From Allobosea caraganae (lineage in GTDB: Bacteria > Pseudomonadota > Alphaproteobacteria > Rhizobiales > Beijerinckiaceae): 64,000 bases of DNA. Position 1 is the stretch's first letter; every line of letters begins with the position of its first letter. Below, piece by piece: positions 54,241 to 62,759 of the stretch. The position numbers and the translations under genes are program-made. Location: positions 248,001-312,000 of the forward strand of contig NZ_QQTO01000021.1 in assembly GCF_003351345.1 (NCBI RefSeq), read 5' to 3'. Below the pieces are notes generated by a model, which did not search any database, was not told where the DNA came from, and worked only from the letters and a program-made list of their open reading frames with translations.

Positions 54241-55263
54241 ATGCCTCTCTCAAATGCCTCGACGCTCGTCACGGGCGCGCCCGAAGCGCTCGCTGCCGGA
54301 GTGGTGGCCTCGAGCGTCTATCTCAACGGCCGGCGCTTCGCCGACATTGCCATCGACGAGGCCGGCGAATGGGCGCAGAAGCCGGGTCATGTCGTCTGGA
54401 TCGGGCTGCTGGAGCCCGACCGCGACCTGCTGCACCGCGTGCAGGCGCAGTTCGCATTGCACGACCTCGCCATCGAGGACGCCGAGAACGCCCACCAGCG
54501 GCCGAAGCTGGAGCAATATGGCGATGCGCTCTTCGTCGTGGCGCGGACGGCGCAAATGCTCGACGGGCGGATCGCCTTCGGCGAGACGCATATCTTCGTC
54601 GGCAAGGGCTATGCGGTCAGCGTCAGGCACGGCGCCTCGACCTCCTATGGCGCCGTGCGGCAGCACTGGGAGACCTGCCCGAACTCGCTGGCAAAGGGCG
54701 AGGACTTCATTCTCTATGCCATCCTCGACTTTATCGTCGACAACTACATGCCGGTGCTGGAATCGATCAATGACGAGGTCGAGGCGATCGAGGACGGGGT
54801 GCTCAAGCAGCCGATGACCCGGGCCGACATCGAGCGGCTCTACATGCTGCGCCGCGACCTGCTGCGCCTGCGCAATGCGGTCGGGCCGCTGGTCGAGGTC
54901 TGCCGGCGCCTCAGCAACAGCGAGCTGCCGCAGATCAGCCCGGCCATGGGGCCGATGTTCCGCGACGTGACCGACCATGTCCGCACCGTGCAGGAGAAGA
55001 TCGACAGCCTGCGCGAGGTGCTGGCCTTCGCCTTCGAGGCGAGCCTCCTGGTCGGCCAGAGCCAGGAGAACGCGACCTCCAAGCGCTTCGCCGCCTGGGC
55101 CGCCATCCTGGCGGTGCCGACGGCGATCGCCGGCATCTACGGCATGAACTTCAAGCACATGCCGGAGCTGGAGCTGGAGTTTGGGTACTATGTCGTGCTG
55201 GGCTTCATCCTGACGATCTGCGGCTTTCTGTATTGGCGCTTCCGGCGGAGCGGCTGGATTTAG
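54241..55263 (+). CDS. corA: CorA-family magnesium/cobalt transporter
   Basis: Membrane ion channel of about 340 residues. Long cytoplasmic domain with HDLAIEDAENAHQRPKLEQYGDALFVV, a long helix near residues 180-275, then two C-terminal transmembrane helices. The family's GMN motif is in IYGMNFKHMPELE near residue 300. It admits Mg2+ (or Co2+/Ni2+) as a pentamer. The ATG matches the family N-terminus; the frame stays open far upstream only by chance. C-terminal basic FRRSGWI is typical. Confidence 0.92.
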   Translation: MPLSNASTLVTGAPEALAAGVVASSVYLNGRRFADIAIDEAGEWAQKPGHVVWIGLLEPDRDLLHRVQAQFALHDLAIEDAENAHQRPKLEQYGDALFVVARTAQMLDGRIAFGETHIFVGKGYAVSVRHGASTSYGAVRQHWETCPNSLAKGEDFILYAILDFIVDNYMPVLESINDEVEAIEDGVLKQPMTRADIERLYMLRRDLLRLRNAVGPLVEVCRRLSNSELPQISPAMGPMFRDVTDHVRTVQEKIDSLREVLAFAFEASLLVGQSQENATSKRFAAWAAILAVPTAIAGIYGMNFKHMPELELEFGYYVVLGFILTICGFLYWRFRRSGWI

Positions 55264-55499
55264 GGGGGGCTGCGAGGCCGCTTCCGCTTTGGCTCCTCAA
55301 GGTGAGTGGCGGAGTCGAAAAAGCCCCGCCAAAGCACGACGCCTGGCGGGGGGCCATATGCGAGGGACGAGCGATCTGGGTGGGGTGAACTCGCCCATGC
55401 GCGGCGCCGTTATGACGTGGCCCGCGGGCGCTGGCATCATTCGTTCAAAGGATATGGCGAGCGCGTTTGGCGGGGCCGTCCTAGACTAGCGTCGCCAGA

Positions 55500-56035
55500 T
55501 TCGCTCCAACCGCTTGTCGTGACCACCCAGCCAGAGGGCGACCGCAGCAGCTCGGCAATCTTGCGGGGCTGCCGTAGCGACCGTAGCGGCGGGCGAGTTC
55601 GACGATATCGGCCGTGAGCCGCTCCCCGTCGTCGCGTCCGCATTGGATCCGGCTTTGGGTCAAGCAATCCTGCCCGAGCACACGGCAGACCTACCGCTCG
55701 GACACCTTCAAGACAAGCCGCACATGCTCGATGCAGGCCCGGCGACGCGCGGGGCTTACGAGTTTCCCGACGCAGCCTCCTTGAGGATCAGTTTGTCGAG
55801 CGTCAGATCGACCGCGGTGTGGCGAAGCCGGGCATTCTCGGCCTCGAGTTCCTTCATCCGCCTCACCTGATCCGACTTCAGGCCGCCGAACTCTTGGCGC
55901 CAGCGGTAGTAGGTCGCCTCCGTCGCGTCGATCGAGCGGACCGCATCGGCGACGGGTTACCCCCGCGAGACTAAGCACATCGACCTGCCGCAACTTCGCG
56001 ACGATCTCTTCAGGCTTATGGCGCTTCTTCAGCAT
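55500..56035 (-). pseudogene. IS3-family transposase orfA/orfB remnant (frame-shifted)
   Basis: The start MLKKRHKPEEIVAKLRQVDVL is the OrfA helix-turn-helix beginning. Sequence from other frames continues it (TEATYYRWRQEFGGLKSDQ-type, then KELEAENARLR, then KLVSPARRRACIEHVRL of orfB). Later ERLTADIVELARRYGRYG and AELLRSPSGWVV show more orfB in two frames. At least three frameshifts and a truncation make it inactive. Confidence 0.78.
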
Positions 56036-56084
56036 TGCGGTCCTCCTGTCTGCCTCAAGACATATTCAGGGCGGACCAGTTCAA
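55500..56084 (-). mobile_element. Decayed IS3-family insertion element 1
   Basis: Remnant with one recognisable terminal inverted repeat at 56069-56084 (AGGGCGGACCAGTTCA on the + strand), transposase orfA and the start of orfB, all frame-shifted. The other end is lost near 55500. It lies just left of a methyltransferase gene, with a related remnant on its right. Confidence 0.75.
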
Positions 56085-56408
56085 TAGGGGGCCGCAAGCG
56101 TGCCGCAAAGTGGTGCGGCAGCTCCAAGCGAGTTTCAAAAGAGCTCTGGGCATGAAAAAAGCCACTGGAAGGCGGCGGATGGCGGCAAAAGGGTGGTTGT
56201 CCCTACTCGCGGGAATTGCGATAGGAAGGCAGAAATAATGTGATGGGTAGCCATGGCATCCGACCCGGAAACGGCCAACGACCTATGACAATGTCGCCGG
56301 ACGCAGCCGAAATTCACGGAGCCAAGCGGGATTGCCATTCGGCAATGACGCAGGCGGAACTCGTTCAGTGGTCACCAGAATGAAACGCGCAAGAAGAGGA
56401 AACGTGCC

Positions 56409-57539
56409 GTGGCCTACGAATTGAGCCGATTGCTTCCACTGCTCCGCTGCCCGCGAAGAGGAACGGAGCTTAGGCTTGTTGATGACAAACTTGTTTCCTC
56501 TGCCGGTGAAACCTATCCGATCATCAACGGCATCCCGATTCTGGTCCGGGAAATCCAAGCGATGCACGTGACGCCGCCGGATCAGTCGCACGTCTCACAA
56601 AACATTGCCCGGTTCGATGTGCCGGAGCAGTACAGACCCGACGCATTGGTGATCAATCTGGGCTCCGGCAATGTGCCGGCGCCTGACCCCCGCGCCTTGT
56701 CGATTGATGTCTTGCCGAATAGCAATGTTGATCTCGTCGCGGAAGCGGAACATTTGCCGCTCGTCGGCGGCTCGGCAGACCTCATCTGTTCCGGCGCTGT
56801 CTTCGAGCACGTCTACGACCCGATGGCGGCGGTCGCCGAAGTTCGCCGCGTTCTCAAGGAGGGCGGCGAATTCTACATCGACACCGCCTTCCTCCAAGGC
56901 TACCATGGCTATCCCAGCCACTTCTTCAACATGACCATTCAGGCAGCCGAAACGCATCTGGTCGATGACTTCATTCTGCTGGAATCGACAATCCCGACGC
57001 CTGGATCGCCGCTGGAAGCGGTATCGACGATCACGCGCCGCTTCCTTGAGGCCATCCCGGCCGCTGATGCGAAGCGGCTTCGTGCCATGAGCCTCTCCGA
57101 CGCGCTGGACGAGATCGAGCGCGACCGCAGCGGCCCAAATAAGCTGTTCAAGGCGATGAGCCCGTTCGATCAACGCGCCCTCGCAGCGAGCGTGCTGGTG
57201 CGAGGTAAGAAGCCGGCAAGCTACTCAGCGTTGCGGGGCGAGCTGAGTAGCCATATCAGGCGCGAATATTATGCAACTCGGCAGACAGTTTACCTGCGCC
57301 ATCATCAGGCTCTGCTCTACCGAAACCTCGCCATCGAACTCGGCTCCAAGCACGAGGATGTCGCCCCACCTGCGCTCAATGACATTTTCGAAGCCGCCGC
57401 CGTCGCCAATCCCATGTTGAGCGGTGCGTTCGAATCTGGGATCAAATCGCTAAACGAGAGCGAGAGAGAATTGATGGCCCTCCGCGATCGCTGGGTTGGC
57501 GAATATCTCCGAATGCGGGATAAGCCATCATCTAGTTAA
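56409..57539 (+). CDS. SAM-dependent methyltransferase (class I)
   Basis: 376 residues. Short N-terminal Trm112-like segment (LLPLLRCPRRGTELRLVDDKLVSSAGETYPIINGIPIL), then a Rossmann methyltransferase (INLGSGNVPAPDPRALSIDV, VDLVAEAEHLPLVGGSADLIC, YDPMAAVAEVRRVLKEGGEFYID), then a helical tail of about 150 residues. GTG start with AGAGGA eight bases upstream. It lies alone between two IS3 remnants and is less GC-rich than the genome, so it may have arrived with them. Its target could be a sugar of the surface polymer; that is a guess. Confidence 0.8.
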   Translation: MAYELSRLLPLLRCPRRGTELRLVDDKLVSSAGETYPIINGIPILVREIQAMHVTPPDQSHVSQNIARFDVPEQYRPDALVINLGSGNVPAPDPRALSIDVLPNSNVDLVAEAEHLPLVGGSADLICSGAVFEHVYDPMAAVAEVRRVLKEGGEFYIDTAFLQGYHGYPSHFFNMTIQAAETHLVDDFILLESTIPTPGSPLEAVSTITRRFLEAIPAADAKRLRAMSLSDALDEIERDRSGPNKLFKAMSPFDQRALAASVLVRGKKPASYSALRGELSSHIRREYYATRQTVYLRHHQALLYRNLAIELGSKHEDVAPPALNDIFEAAAVANPMLSGAFESGIKSLNESERELMALRDRWVGEYLRMRDKPSSS

Positions 57540-57737
57540 GTCGGCGACCCTTCTTGTCGCCATCCATATGTCGGAGGCGATGCATTCACGGCAGCCGGCG
57601 TCGCCCCGGATGAGCCGAACCGCTATTCGCTTTCGACATTCTATGCGGGTCAGATCATGGCAAACTGCCCGTCGGCCTAACGTGGCAGGGCTTTCTATTG
57701 GCCTTGTGCCGAGGCTGATGGGCGCTCGCGGATGGCA
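57540..57737. other. Spacer between the methyltransferase and the second IS3 remnant
   Basis: About 200 bases with no intact frame and no clear family match. It may be further decayed insertion-element sequence. Confidence 0.4.
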
Positions 57738-58161
57738 CCCCATCCTCGGGCATTCTCGGAGTCTTGCGCTGTGTCGAACGGTGCTGCCCCAGAACGCGGC
57801 AGGTAAAGCGCGCCGACACGCCATGCCGAGCGATCATATCACCCACGTAGGCGCTGCGACGGGCGGGGCTCAGAAGTCTCCCGACGCAGTCTCTTTTAGG
57901 ATCAGCTTCTCCAGCGTCAGACCCGATACCGCCCGCTGAAGCCGCGTGTTCTCAGCCTCGAGCTCCTTCAGGCGTTTGACCTGGCCGCCCTTCAAGCCGC
58001 CGTATTTCGACCGCTAGCGATAATAGGTGACTTCCGTCCCGCCTATCGATCGGAGCGCTCCCGCGACAGGGGGCCGGCGATGTCAGCACGTCGACCTGCC
58101 GCAGTTTGGCGACAATCTCCTCCGCCGTATGTCTCTTTCTCGGCCTTCTCTCGTTCCCCAT
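57738..58161 (-). pseudogene. IS3-family transposase remnant (frame-shifted)
   Basis: The orfA start is MGNERRPRKRHTAEEIVAKL, continuing RQVDVL before the frame breaks. OrfB text VGDMIARHGVSARFTCRVLG with QHRSTQRKTPRMPEDG follows in another frame and stops near 57738. Inactive. Confidence 0.75.
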
Positions 58162-58216
58162 CAGGCTCAAAGCCATACTTCAGGGAGGATCATTTTTCAG
58201 AGGGCAGACCACTCGG
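57738..58216 (-). mobile_element. Decayed IS3-family insertion element 2
   Basis: Second remnant, related to but not identical with element 1. A degraded terminal repeat (AGGGCAGACCACTC) is at about 58201-58214. The orfA start and the beginning of orfB are readable in separate frames; the right part of orfB is missing. Confidence 0.72.
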
Positions 58217-58374
58217 AGCCGGTGCCAAAGCTCAAGGGACGGGCTGATTTGCAAGCAATCGCAACAACTGACGATGAGTAAGGGAGGCTGAATTGACCTG
58301 TTCCAAGGTCGGATGTAAGGGGTACTGGAACCTAATTTCGGCTTGGCCTAAGACGCCATCCTAGAAATAGAAAG

Positions 58375-59862
58375 ATGGAAGGCGTGATATTCAGCTCTGC
58401 GATATTCTTATTTGTATTTCTTCCTATCGTATTGGTGCTTTATTACTTATCTGATTATCGGTTTCGTAACGTTATTCTTTTTGCGGCGAGCCTATTTTTT
58501 TACGCCTGGGGCGAGCCAGGCTATGTATTTCTTATGATTTTATCTATTTTATTGAATTGGTTTACCGGTATTCTGATAGATAGAGTTAAATCACGGCGGG
58601 TTGCGTTTTTAATACTTAGCGCTGGGGTGACAATAAACATTATAATACTCGTGTATTTTAAGTATTTTACCTTCTTTGCGTCCGTAATCATCTCTGCGTT
58701 GTCGGGACTATACGATTTTGGCGACCAACCAGAGGCCATCCCGCTCCCTGCCGGGATTTCCTTTTTCACGTTCCACGCGATCTCTTACATCGTCGATATT
58801 TACCGCGGGCAGGCCGGCGCGATCCGCAACCCGCTGACGATGGGCCTTTACATCTCCCTGTTCCCGCAACTTGTCGCCGGGCCGATCATCAGGTTTCACG
58901 ACATCGCCGAGCAGCTGAAGCTGCGCGTGAACTCATACGAGCGGTTTGGGTCAGGCATCGAGCGCTTCGTGTTTGGGTTGGCGAAGAAGCTGCTGATCGC
59001 CAACCCGCTTGGGCAGGTCGCGGATGCGGCGTTCGCCACTGCCGCCGCCGACCTGTCCACACCAACGGCGTGGCTCGGCATCACCTGCTATACGCTGCAG
59101 ATCTACTTTGACTTTTCCGGCTACTCCGACATGGCCATCGGCCTGGGCCGCATGTTCGGCTTCGAATTCCCCGAGAACTTCAATTATCCCTACATTTCCC
59201 GCTCGGTGCGAGAGTTCTGGCGCCGCTGGCACATCTCGCTGTCGACCTGGTTCAGGGACTATCTCTACATCCCGCTCGGCGGCAGCCGCGCATCGAAGGC
59301 AACGATGCGGATCAACCTGATCATCGTGTTTCTGCTCTGCGGCCTCTGGCACGGCGCCAGCTGGAACTTCCTCGTCTGGGGTGCCTTCCACGGGGCGCTG
59401 CTTTCGCTCGAACGAGGGCCCTTCGGAAGCTTCCAGGCCCGCCTGCCGCGCCCGCTGGCGCACGCCTACACGATCTTCATGGTGATGATCGGGTGGGTGT
59501 TCTTCAAGGCGGATACGTTGAGCCATGCCGTCGGCTTCCTGCACGCGATGTCCGGCCTGTCCGATGCAGTCGGCATTGCAGGTGATATCGCGCCGTTGGT
59601 CACGCCGAAACTGCCGTTCGTGATCGCAGCGGGCGTTCTGCTCTCGACGCCGATCGCGACATTCTGGGCCAGGGACTGGAGGACGCGACGCTTTCCCTCG
59701 CATTCGAAGGAACCTTACCCTTCCCCTCTCGGCGAATGGCTGGATAAGGACGGGCCGCCAATTTTCTTGGCGCGGGCGCTGCTTGTCCCGATCCTATTTG
59801 CCCTGTGCGTCTCCGAGCTGGCGTCAGCGACCTACAACCCATTCATCTATTTCAGGTTCTAG
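58375..59862 (+). CDS. algI: MBOAT-family O-acetyltransferase (AlgI-like)
   Basis: Inner-membrane acyl donor subunit for polysaccharide O-acetylation, 495 residues, about ten helices. Family start FSSAIFLFVFLPIVLVLYYL, IPLPAGISFFTFHAISYIVDIYRG, and catalytic H326 in CGLWHGASWNFLVWGAFHG with the second His at 339. It passes acyl groups to the periplasm for a partner of the AlgJ/AlgX type, whose gene starts two bases after this stop. The first 120 codons are AT-rich and the rest GC-rich (38% G/C in 58561-58620, 73% in 59401-59460), a sharp internal step that suggests recombination. Confidence 0.93.
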   Translation: MEGVIFSSAIFLFVFLPIVLVLYYLSDYRFRNVILFAASLFFYAWGEPGYVFLMILSILLNWFTGILIDRVKSRRVAFLILSAGVTINIIILVYFKYFTFFASVIISALSGLYDFGDQPEAIPLPAGISFFTFHAISYIVDIYRGQAGAIRNPLTMGLYISLFPQLVAGPIIRFHDIAEQLKLRVNSYERFGSGIERFVFGLAKKLLIANPLGQVADAAFATAAADLSTPTAWLGITCYTLQIYFDFSGYSDMAIGLGRMFGFEFPENFNYPYISRSVREFWRRWHISLSTWFRDYLYIPLGGSRASKATMRINLIIVFLLCGLWHGASWNFLVWGAFHGALLSLERGPFGSFQARLPRPLAHAYTIFMVMIGWVFFKADTLSHAVGFLHAMSGLSDAVGIAGDIAPLVTPKLPFVIAAGVLLSTPIATFWARDWRTRRFPSHSKEPYPSPLGEWLDKDGPPIFLARALLVPILFALCVSELASATYNPFIYFRF

Positions 59863-59864
59863 AG

Positions 59865-61457
59865 ATGCGACAGATTACGAACCTGATCATGACGATCACC
59901 TTCGTCCTCATGATTGGGGTTCCGTTCGTCGGCCTCTGGTTCGAGCCCGCAGCGAATGCCGAGCAAAGAAAGCTCGCATCGTTTCCCGAGTTGCAAACCG
60001 TGCGCGACGGAGCCCGGCCATTCACTCTCAAGCTGGAGGCCTTTGTCAATGATCGCTTCGGCTTCCGAAAGGCGTTCCTTGATCTGCAGGCATGGTTGAG
60101 TTTTTACGGCTTTGGCGTGTCATCGTCGCCAAGGGTCATCGCCGGAAAGGACGGCTGGCTCTTCTATACGGAGGATGGCTCGTTATCCGATCTTCTCGGA
60201 AAGACCCCTCCCGACCAGGCACTGACTGACGCCTGGGTAAGCAGCACGAAGCAACGCGCAGCATGGTTGGCCGAGCGTGGGATTCAATACCGGGTCGTCA
60301 TCGTGCCCGACAAGCACTCGGTCTATCGCGATAAGCTGCCGCCGCTGTTGCGCCCCGCGAGGAAAACCAGACTAGACTATTTGATGGCGGGCCTTGCCGC
60401 TGAGCCTAGCGTCATCGACCTGCGTGCCGAGATGACCGCAAAGAGGAGCTTCCCGCACGACCTGTATTTCAGGACGGACACCCACTGGAATTCTTTGGGA
60501 GCCTCGGTCGCCTATTCGAGGATCATGGCCTCACTCGATGCGCCGGTGGCGGAGGGCGAATTCGCATTGGCTCTGGGACCATCAAGGCCGCGAGATCTGG
60601 CGGTCATGGCGAGAACCGAAAGCTCCGAGGCGGATATTGTTCCTTCGCAGGGATCCAAAGCGACCTGCGCGCCGGGGCAAGTCTTGCCGCCTCTCGGCCT
60701 GGACGTGGGGGCAGTCCTAGCCATGTCGGCCGCAACCTGCCCAGGCGAGCAATCAACCGCCCTGATCTTCCATGATTCGTTCATGGTCTCCCTTACACCG
60801 TTCATTCGTCAGGGATTCGAGCGAACGGTTTTCGCCTGGACGAGGCCTTCCGACGACCTTTTTGTCCGAATGGTCGAGCAGGAGAAACCCACCGTCGTGA
60901 TCGAGGAACGCGTTGAACGGTTCATGAGCTTTGCGCCTGGGACCGATTTGGCCGGAGCTCGCGGCAGATACGCCAGCCTAGATTCCAGAAATTTCACAAC
61001 AGCGTCGCTGGCAGCACGCGAGAACATCTACCAACTCATACGCAACGGCGCAGTCGTGGAGGGCGATCGGATCGTCAGTCGTGGAGAGACTTGGGCTGAG
61101 ATAACGGGCGGCCCGGCGGACGGTGGATTCGTCGGCGTGGGCGCAAATCAAGACGGGAAGATTCTGCTTCACGGTTGGGCGGCGATGGTTCCCAAACTCA
61201 AACCCGCCGAATATGTTATCCTGACACGCGGAAAGAACGTCATTTTCACTGCTGGCGTAGGCACTTCCAGGCTCGATGTTGCCAATCACTATGACGCTCC
61301 AGCCATGGAGGATACAGGATTTGCTTTCCTGATGCCGAAAGATATCCTGAACAGCCGAAGCGGAGACGTCCGCATGTTCGCTGTGGCCGGCCGGATGGTG
61401 CATCGAATACAGCCTATCGACGGCGCGCTTGAGCGCCTCGGAGACTCCAAGCGCTAA
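59865..61457 (+). CDS. AlgJ/AlgX-like SGNH-type O-acetyltransferase
   Basis: Periplasmic partner of AlgI that puts the acetyl group on the polymer, 530 residues. An N-terminal signal/anchor helix (LIMTITFVLMIGVPFVGLWF) is followed by the ALGX/SGNH-like domain with DGWLFY, the catalytic D-x-H in FRTDTHWNSLG (about residues 204-208) and a nucleophile serine in IFHDSFMVSL (about 304). The last 130 residues are a separate beta-rich domain that may bind sugar. It starts two bases after algI, in one operon. Confidence 0.85.
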   Translation: MRQITNLIMTITFVLMIGVPFVGLWFEPAANAEQRKLASFPELQTVRDGARPFTLKLEAFVNDRFGFRKAFLDLQAWLSFYGFGVSSSPRVIAGKDGWLFYTEDGSLSDLLGKTPPDQALTDAWVSSTKQRAAWLAERGIQYRVVIVPDKHSVYRDKLPPLLRPARKTRLDYLMAGLAAEPSVIDLRAEMTAKRSFPHDLYFRTDTHWNSLGASVAYSRIMASLDAPVAEGEFALALGPSRPRDLAVMARTESSEADIVPSQGSKATCAPGQVLPPLGLDVGAVLAMSAATCPGEQSTALIFHDSFMVSLTPFIRQGFERTVFAWTRPSDDLFVRMVEQEKPTVVIEERVERFMSFAPGTDLAGARGRYASLDSRNFTTASLAARENIYQLIRNGAVVEGDRIVSRGETWAEITGGPADGGFVGVGANQDGKILLHGWAAMVPKLKPAEYVILTRGKNVIFTAGVGTSRLDVANHYDAPAMEDTGFAFLMPKDILNSRSGDVRMFAVAGRMVHRIQPIDGALERLGDSKR

Positions 61458-61892
61458 CGGATAAGATTAGCCACCCAGATGAATGGCGCGCGACCGACGC
61501 CCGGGTCGTTGCAGTAGCCAGATCTCGGCTCACTATAGGTTGTCTGCCCCAAGTTGGTTTAGGGTTCATCACGCAGCCCGTACGCGATCTGGAACTTCAG
61601 CATCGCTCCTGGCCCGCCCGCGATCGGTGGTCCGGGGTGATTGCTAATCCATGACTGGGCTTGGCGCCGAGGCTGGGTTGGCCGGCGAAGCTAGTCCGGG
61701 TTACGAGGCCGGCCACGATCTTCGGGGCGGGCGGCATGGAGCGCTACTGCGTCCTGTTGCATGGATCTCGCGCGGCCTTGTTGTAACCCGTTGAAATCAA
61801 ACGGGACGTGTTGTGTACGGATGCAACACAAAATCACATTCCGTTCTAAGGACGCGCGAGGCGCAAGCACTTGATTTATCTTTTCAAATGGA
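61458..61892. other. Intergenic region with dispersed repeat
   Basis: About 435 bases between the AlgJ-like gene and the tRNA. It holds copy B of the 80-bp repeat, a small hairpin (CCCGTT/AACGGG, 61787-61805) and an AT-rich part next to the tRNA 3' end. No gene supported. Confidence 0.5.
61611..61690. repeat. 80-bp dispersed repeat, copy B
   Basis: Same orientation and length as 27229-27308, about 86% identical by hand alignment. Together the two copies bracket the rml, cys, capsule, TRAP and algI segments. Confidence 0.75.
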
Positions 61893-61969
61893 TGGTAGCG
61901 GGAGAGGGACTCGAACCCCCGACACGCGGATTATGATTCCGCTGCTCTAACCAGCTGAGCTACCCCGCC
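61893..61969 (-). tRNA. tRNA-Met (CAU)
   Basis: Folds as a full cloverleaf of 77 bases with encoded CCA: seven-base-pair acceptor stem (GGCGGGG against TCCCGCT with G-T ends), D-arm GCTCAGCTGGTTAGAGC, anticodon stem GCGGA/TCCGC with loop ATCATAA (anticodon CAT), and T-loop GGTTCGAGTCC. It lacks the initiator-tRNA C1:A72 mismatch and the GGG/CCC anticodon stem pairs, so it is elongator methionine tRNA (an Ile2 tRNA with modified C34 cannot be excluded from sequence alone). Confidence 0.95.
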
Positions 61970-62038
61970 CCGACCTCGTGCGCCGCAGGGCGGCGCTCCA
62001 TCGAGACGGCGCGATATAGGGGGAGGGGCGCTAGCTCG

Positions 62039-62719
62039 TCAAGCCTCAAGGGCGAGTTGCTCATCGCCATTTGCCGCCTGGGGCTGCGCGGAGGCGAGCT
62101 TGCGCAGCCGCACCACCCGGAAATAGCCTCGCCCGATATGCACGGTCTCGTAGCGGCCGGTGGCCTTGGCCCAGTCGGTCAGGCGGCTGACCTTGAAATC
62201 GGCGCTCCAGCCGATCGCCTTGGCGATCGGGGCGAGCGCACTCCAGAGCGGGGCGGCGAAGTCGCGGTCGTCGACGAGACGGCTGGCGATGACGATCTCG
62301 CCGCCCGGCTTCAGCACGCGGTCCATTTCTGCCAGCGCCTGCTCGGCATCCGGCACGAGCGTGATCACGAATTGCGCGGTGACCGCATCGAAGCTTTCGG
62401 TCGCGAAGCCGAGCCGGCAGGCATCCATCACCATCAGGCCGAGCACGTGGTCGAGGCCCTGGTTCGCGACCTTGCGCGCGGCCATCTTCAGCATGTCGAG
62501 CGAGAGGTCGACCGCGACGACGCGCGACCCGGGCGTGAAATATTGCAGGGTCAGCCCGGTGCCGACGCCGATCTCGAGGATGTCGGGCCCGCAGGCGCAG
62601 GCGGCGGCGACGGATTCGCGCTGCGGCTGCTCCAGCATGCCCTGGTAGATCTTGTCATAGACCTTCGCCCACACTGCATAGGCCCGCTTCTGGCTTTCCA
62701 GATGATGTGTCACGGGCAT
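62039..62719 (-). CDS. Class I methyltransferase, phosphatidylethanolamine N-methyltransferase-like
   Basis: 226 residues, SAM-dependent. Motif I ILEIGVGTGLTLQYF, VVAVDLSLDMLKMA, FDAVTAQFVITLVPDAEQAL and VLKPGGEIVIASR. The N-terminal YAVWAKVYDKIYQGMLEQPQRE is like the Rhodobacter/Bradyrhizobium PmtA family that makes phosphatidylcholine. The ubiquinone-type methyltransferases are an alternative. Cytosolic, membrane associated. It begins about 40 bases past the mnmA stop on the same strand. Confidence 0.75.
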   Translation of the reverse strand: MPVTHHLESQKRAYAVWAKVYDKIYQGMLEQPQRESVAAACACGPDILEIGVGTGLTLQYFTPGSRVVAVDLSLDMLKMAARKVANQGLDHVLGLMVMDACRLGFATESFDAVTAQFVITLVPDAEQALAEMDRVLKPGGEIVIASRLVDDRDFAAPLWSALAPIAKAIGWSADFKVSRLTDWAKATGRYETVHIGRGYFRVVRLRKLASAQPQAANGDEQLALEA

Positions 62720-62759
62720 GGCGCGGCTCGGTCGGGTCGGGGTGGAACGGGCGCGGCAA

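Noticed and set aside
55306-55617. Possible small gene starting MAESKKPRQS
   Set aside because: It has a plausible start but no family match and runs into the IS3 remnant; it may be a truncated gene, but the evidence is too weak to list.
61893-61969. tRNA-Met as an island attachment site
   Set aside because: No integrase gene and no second copy of the tRNA 3' end was found in the window.
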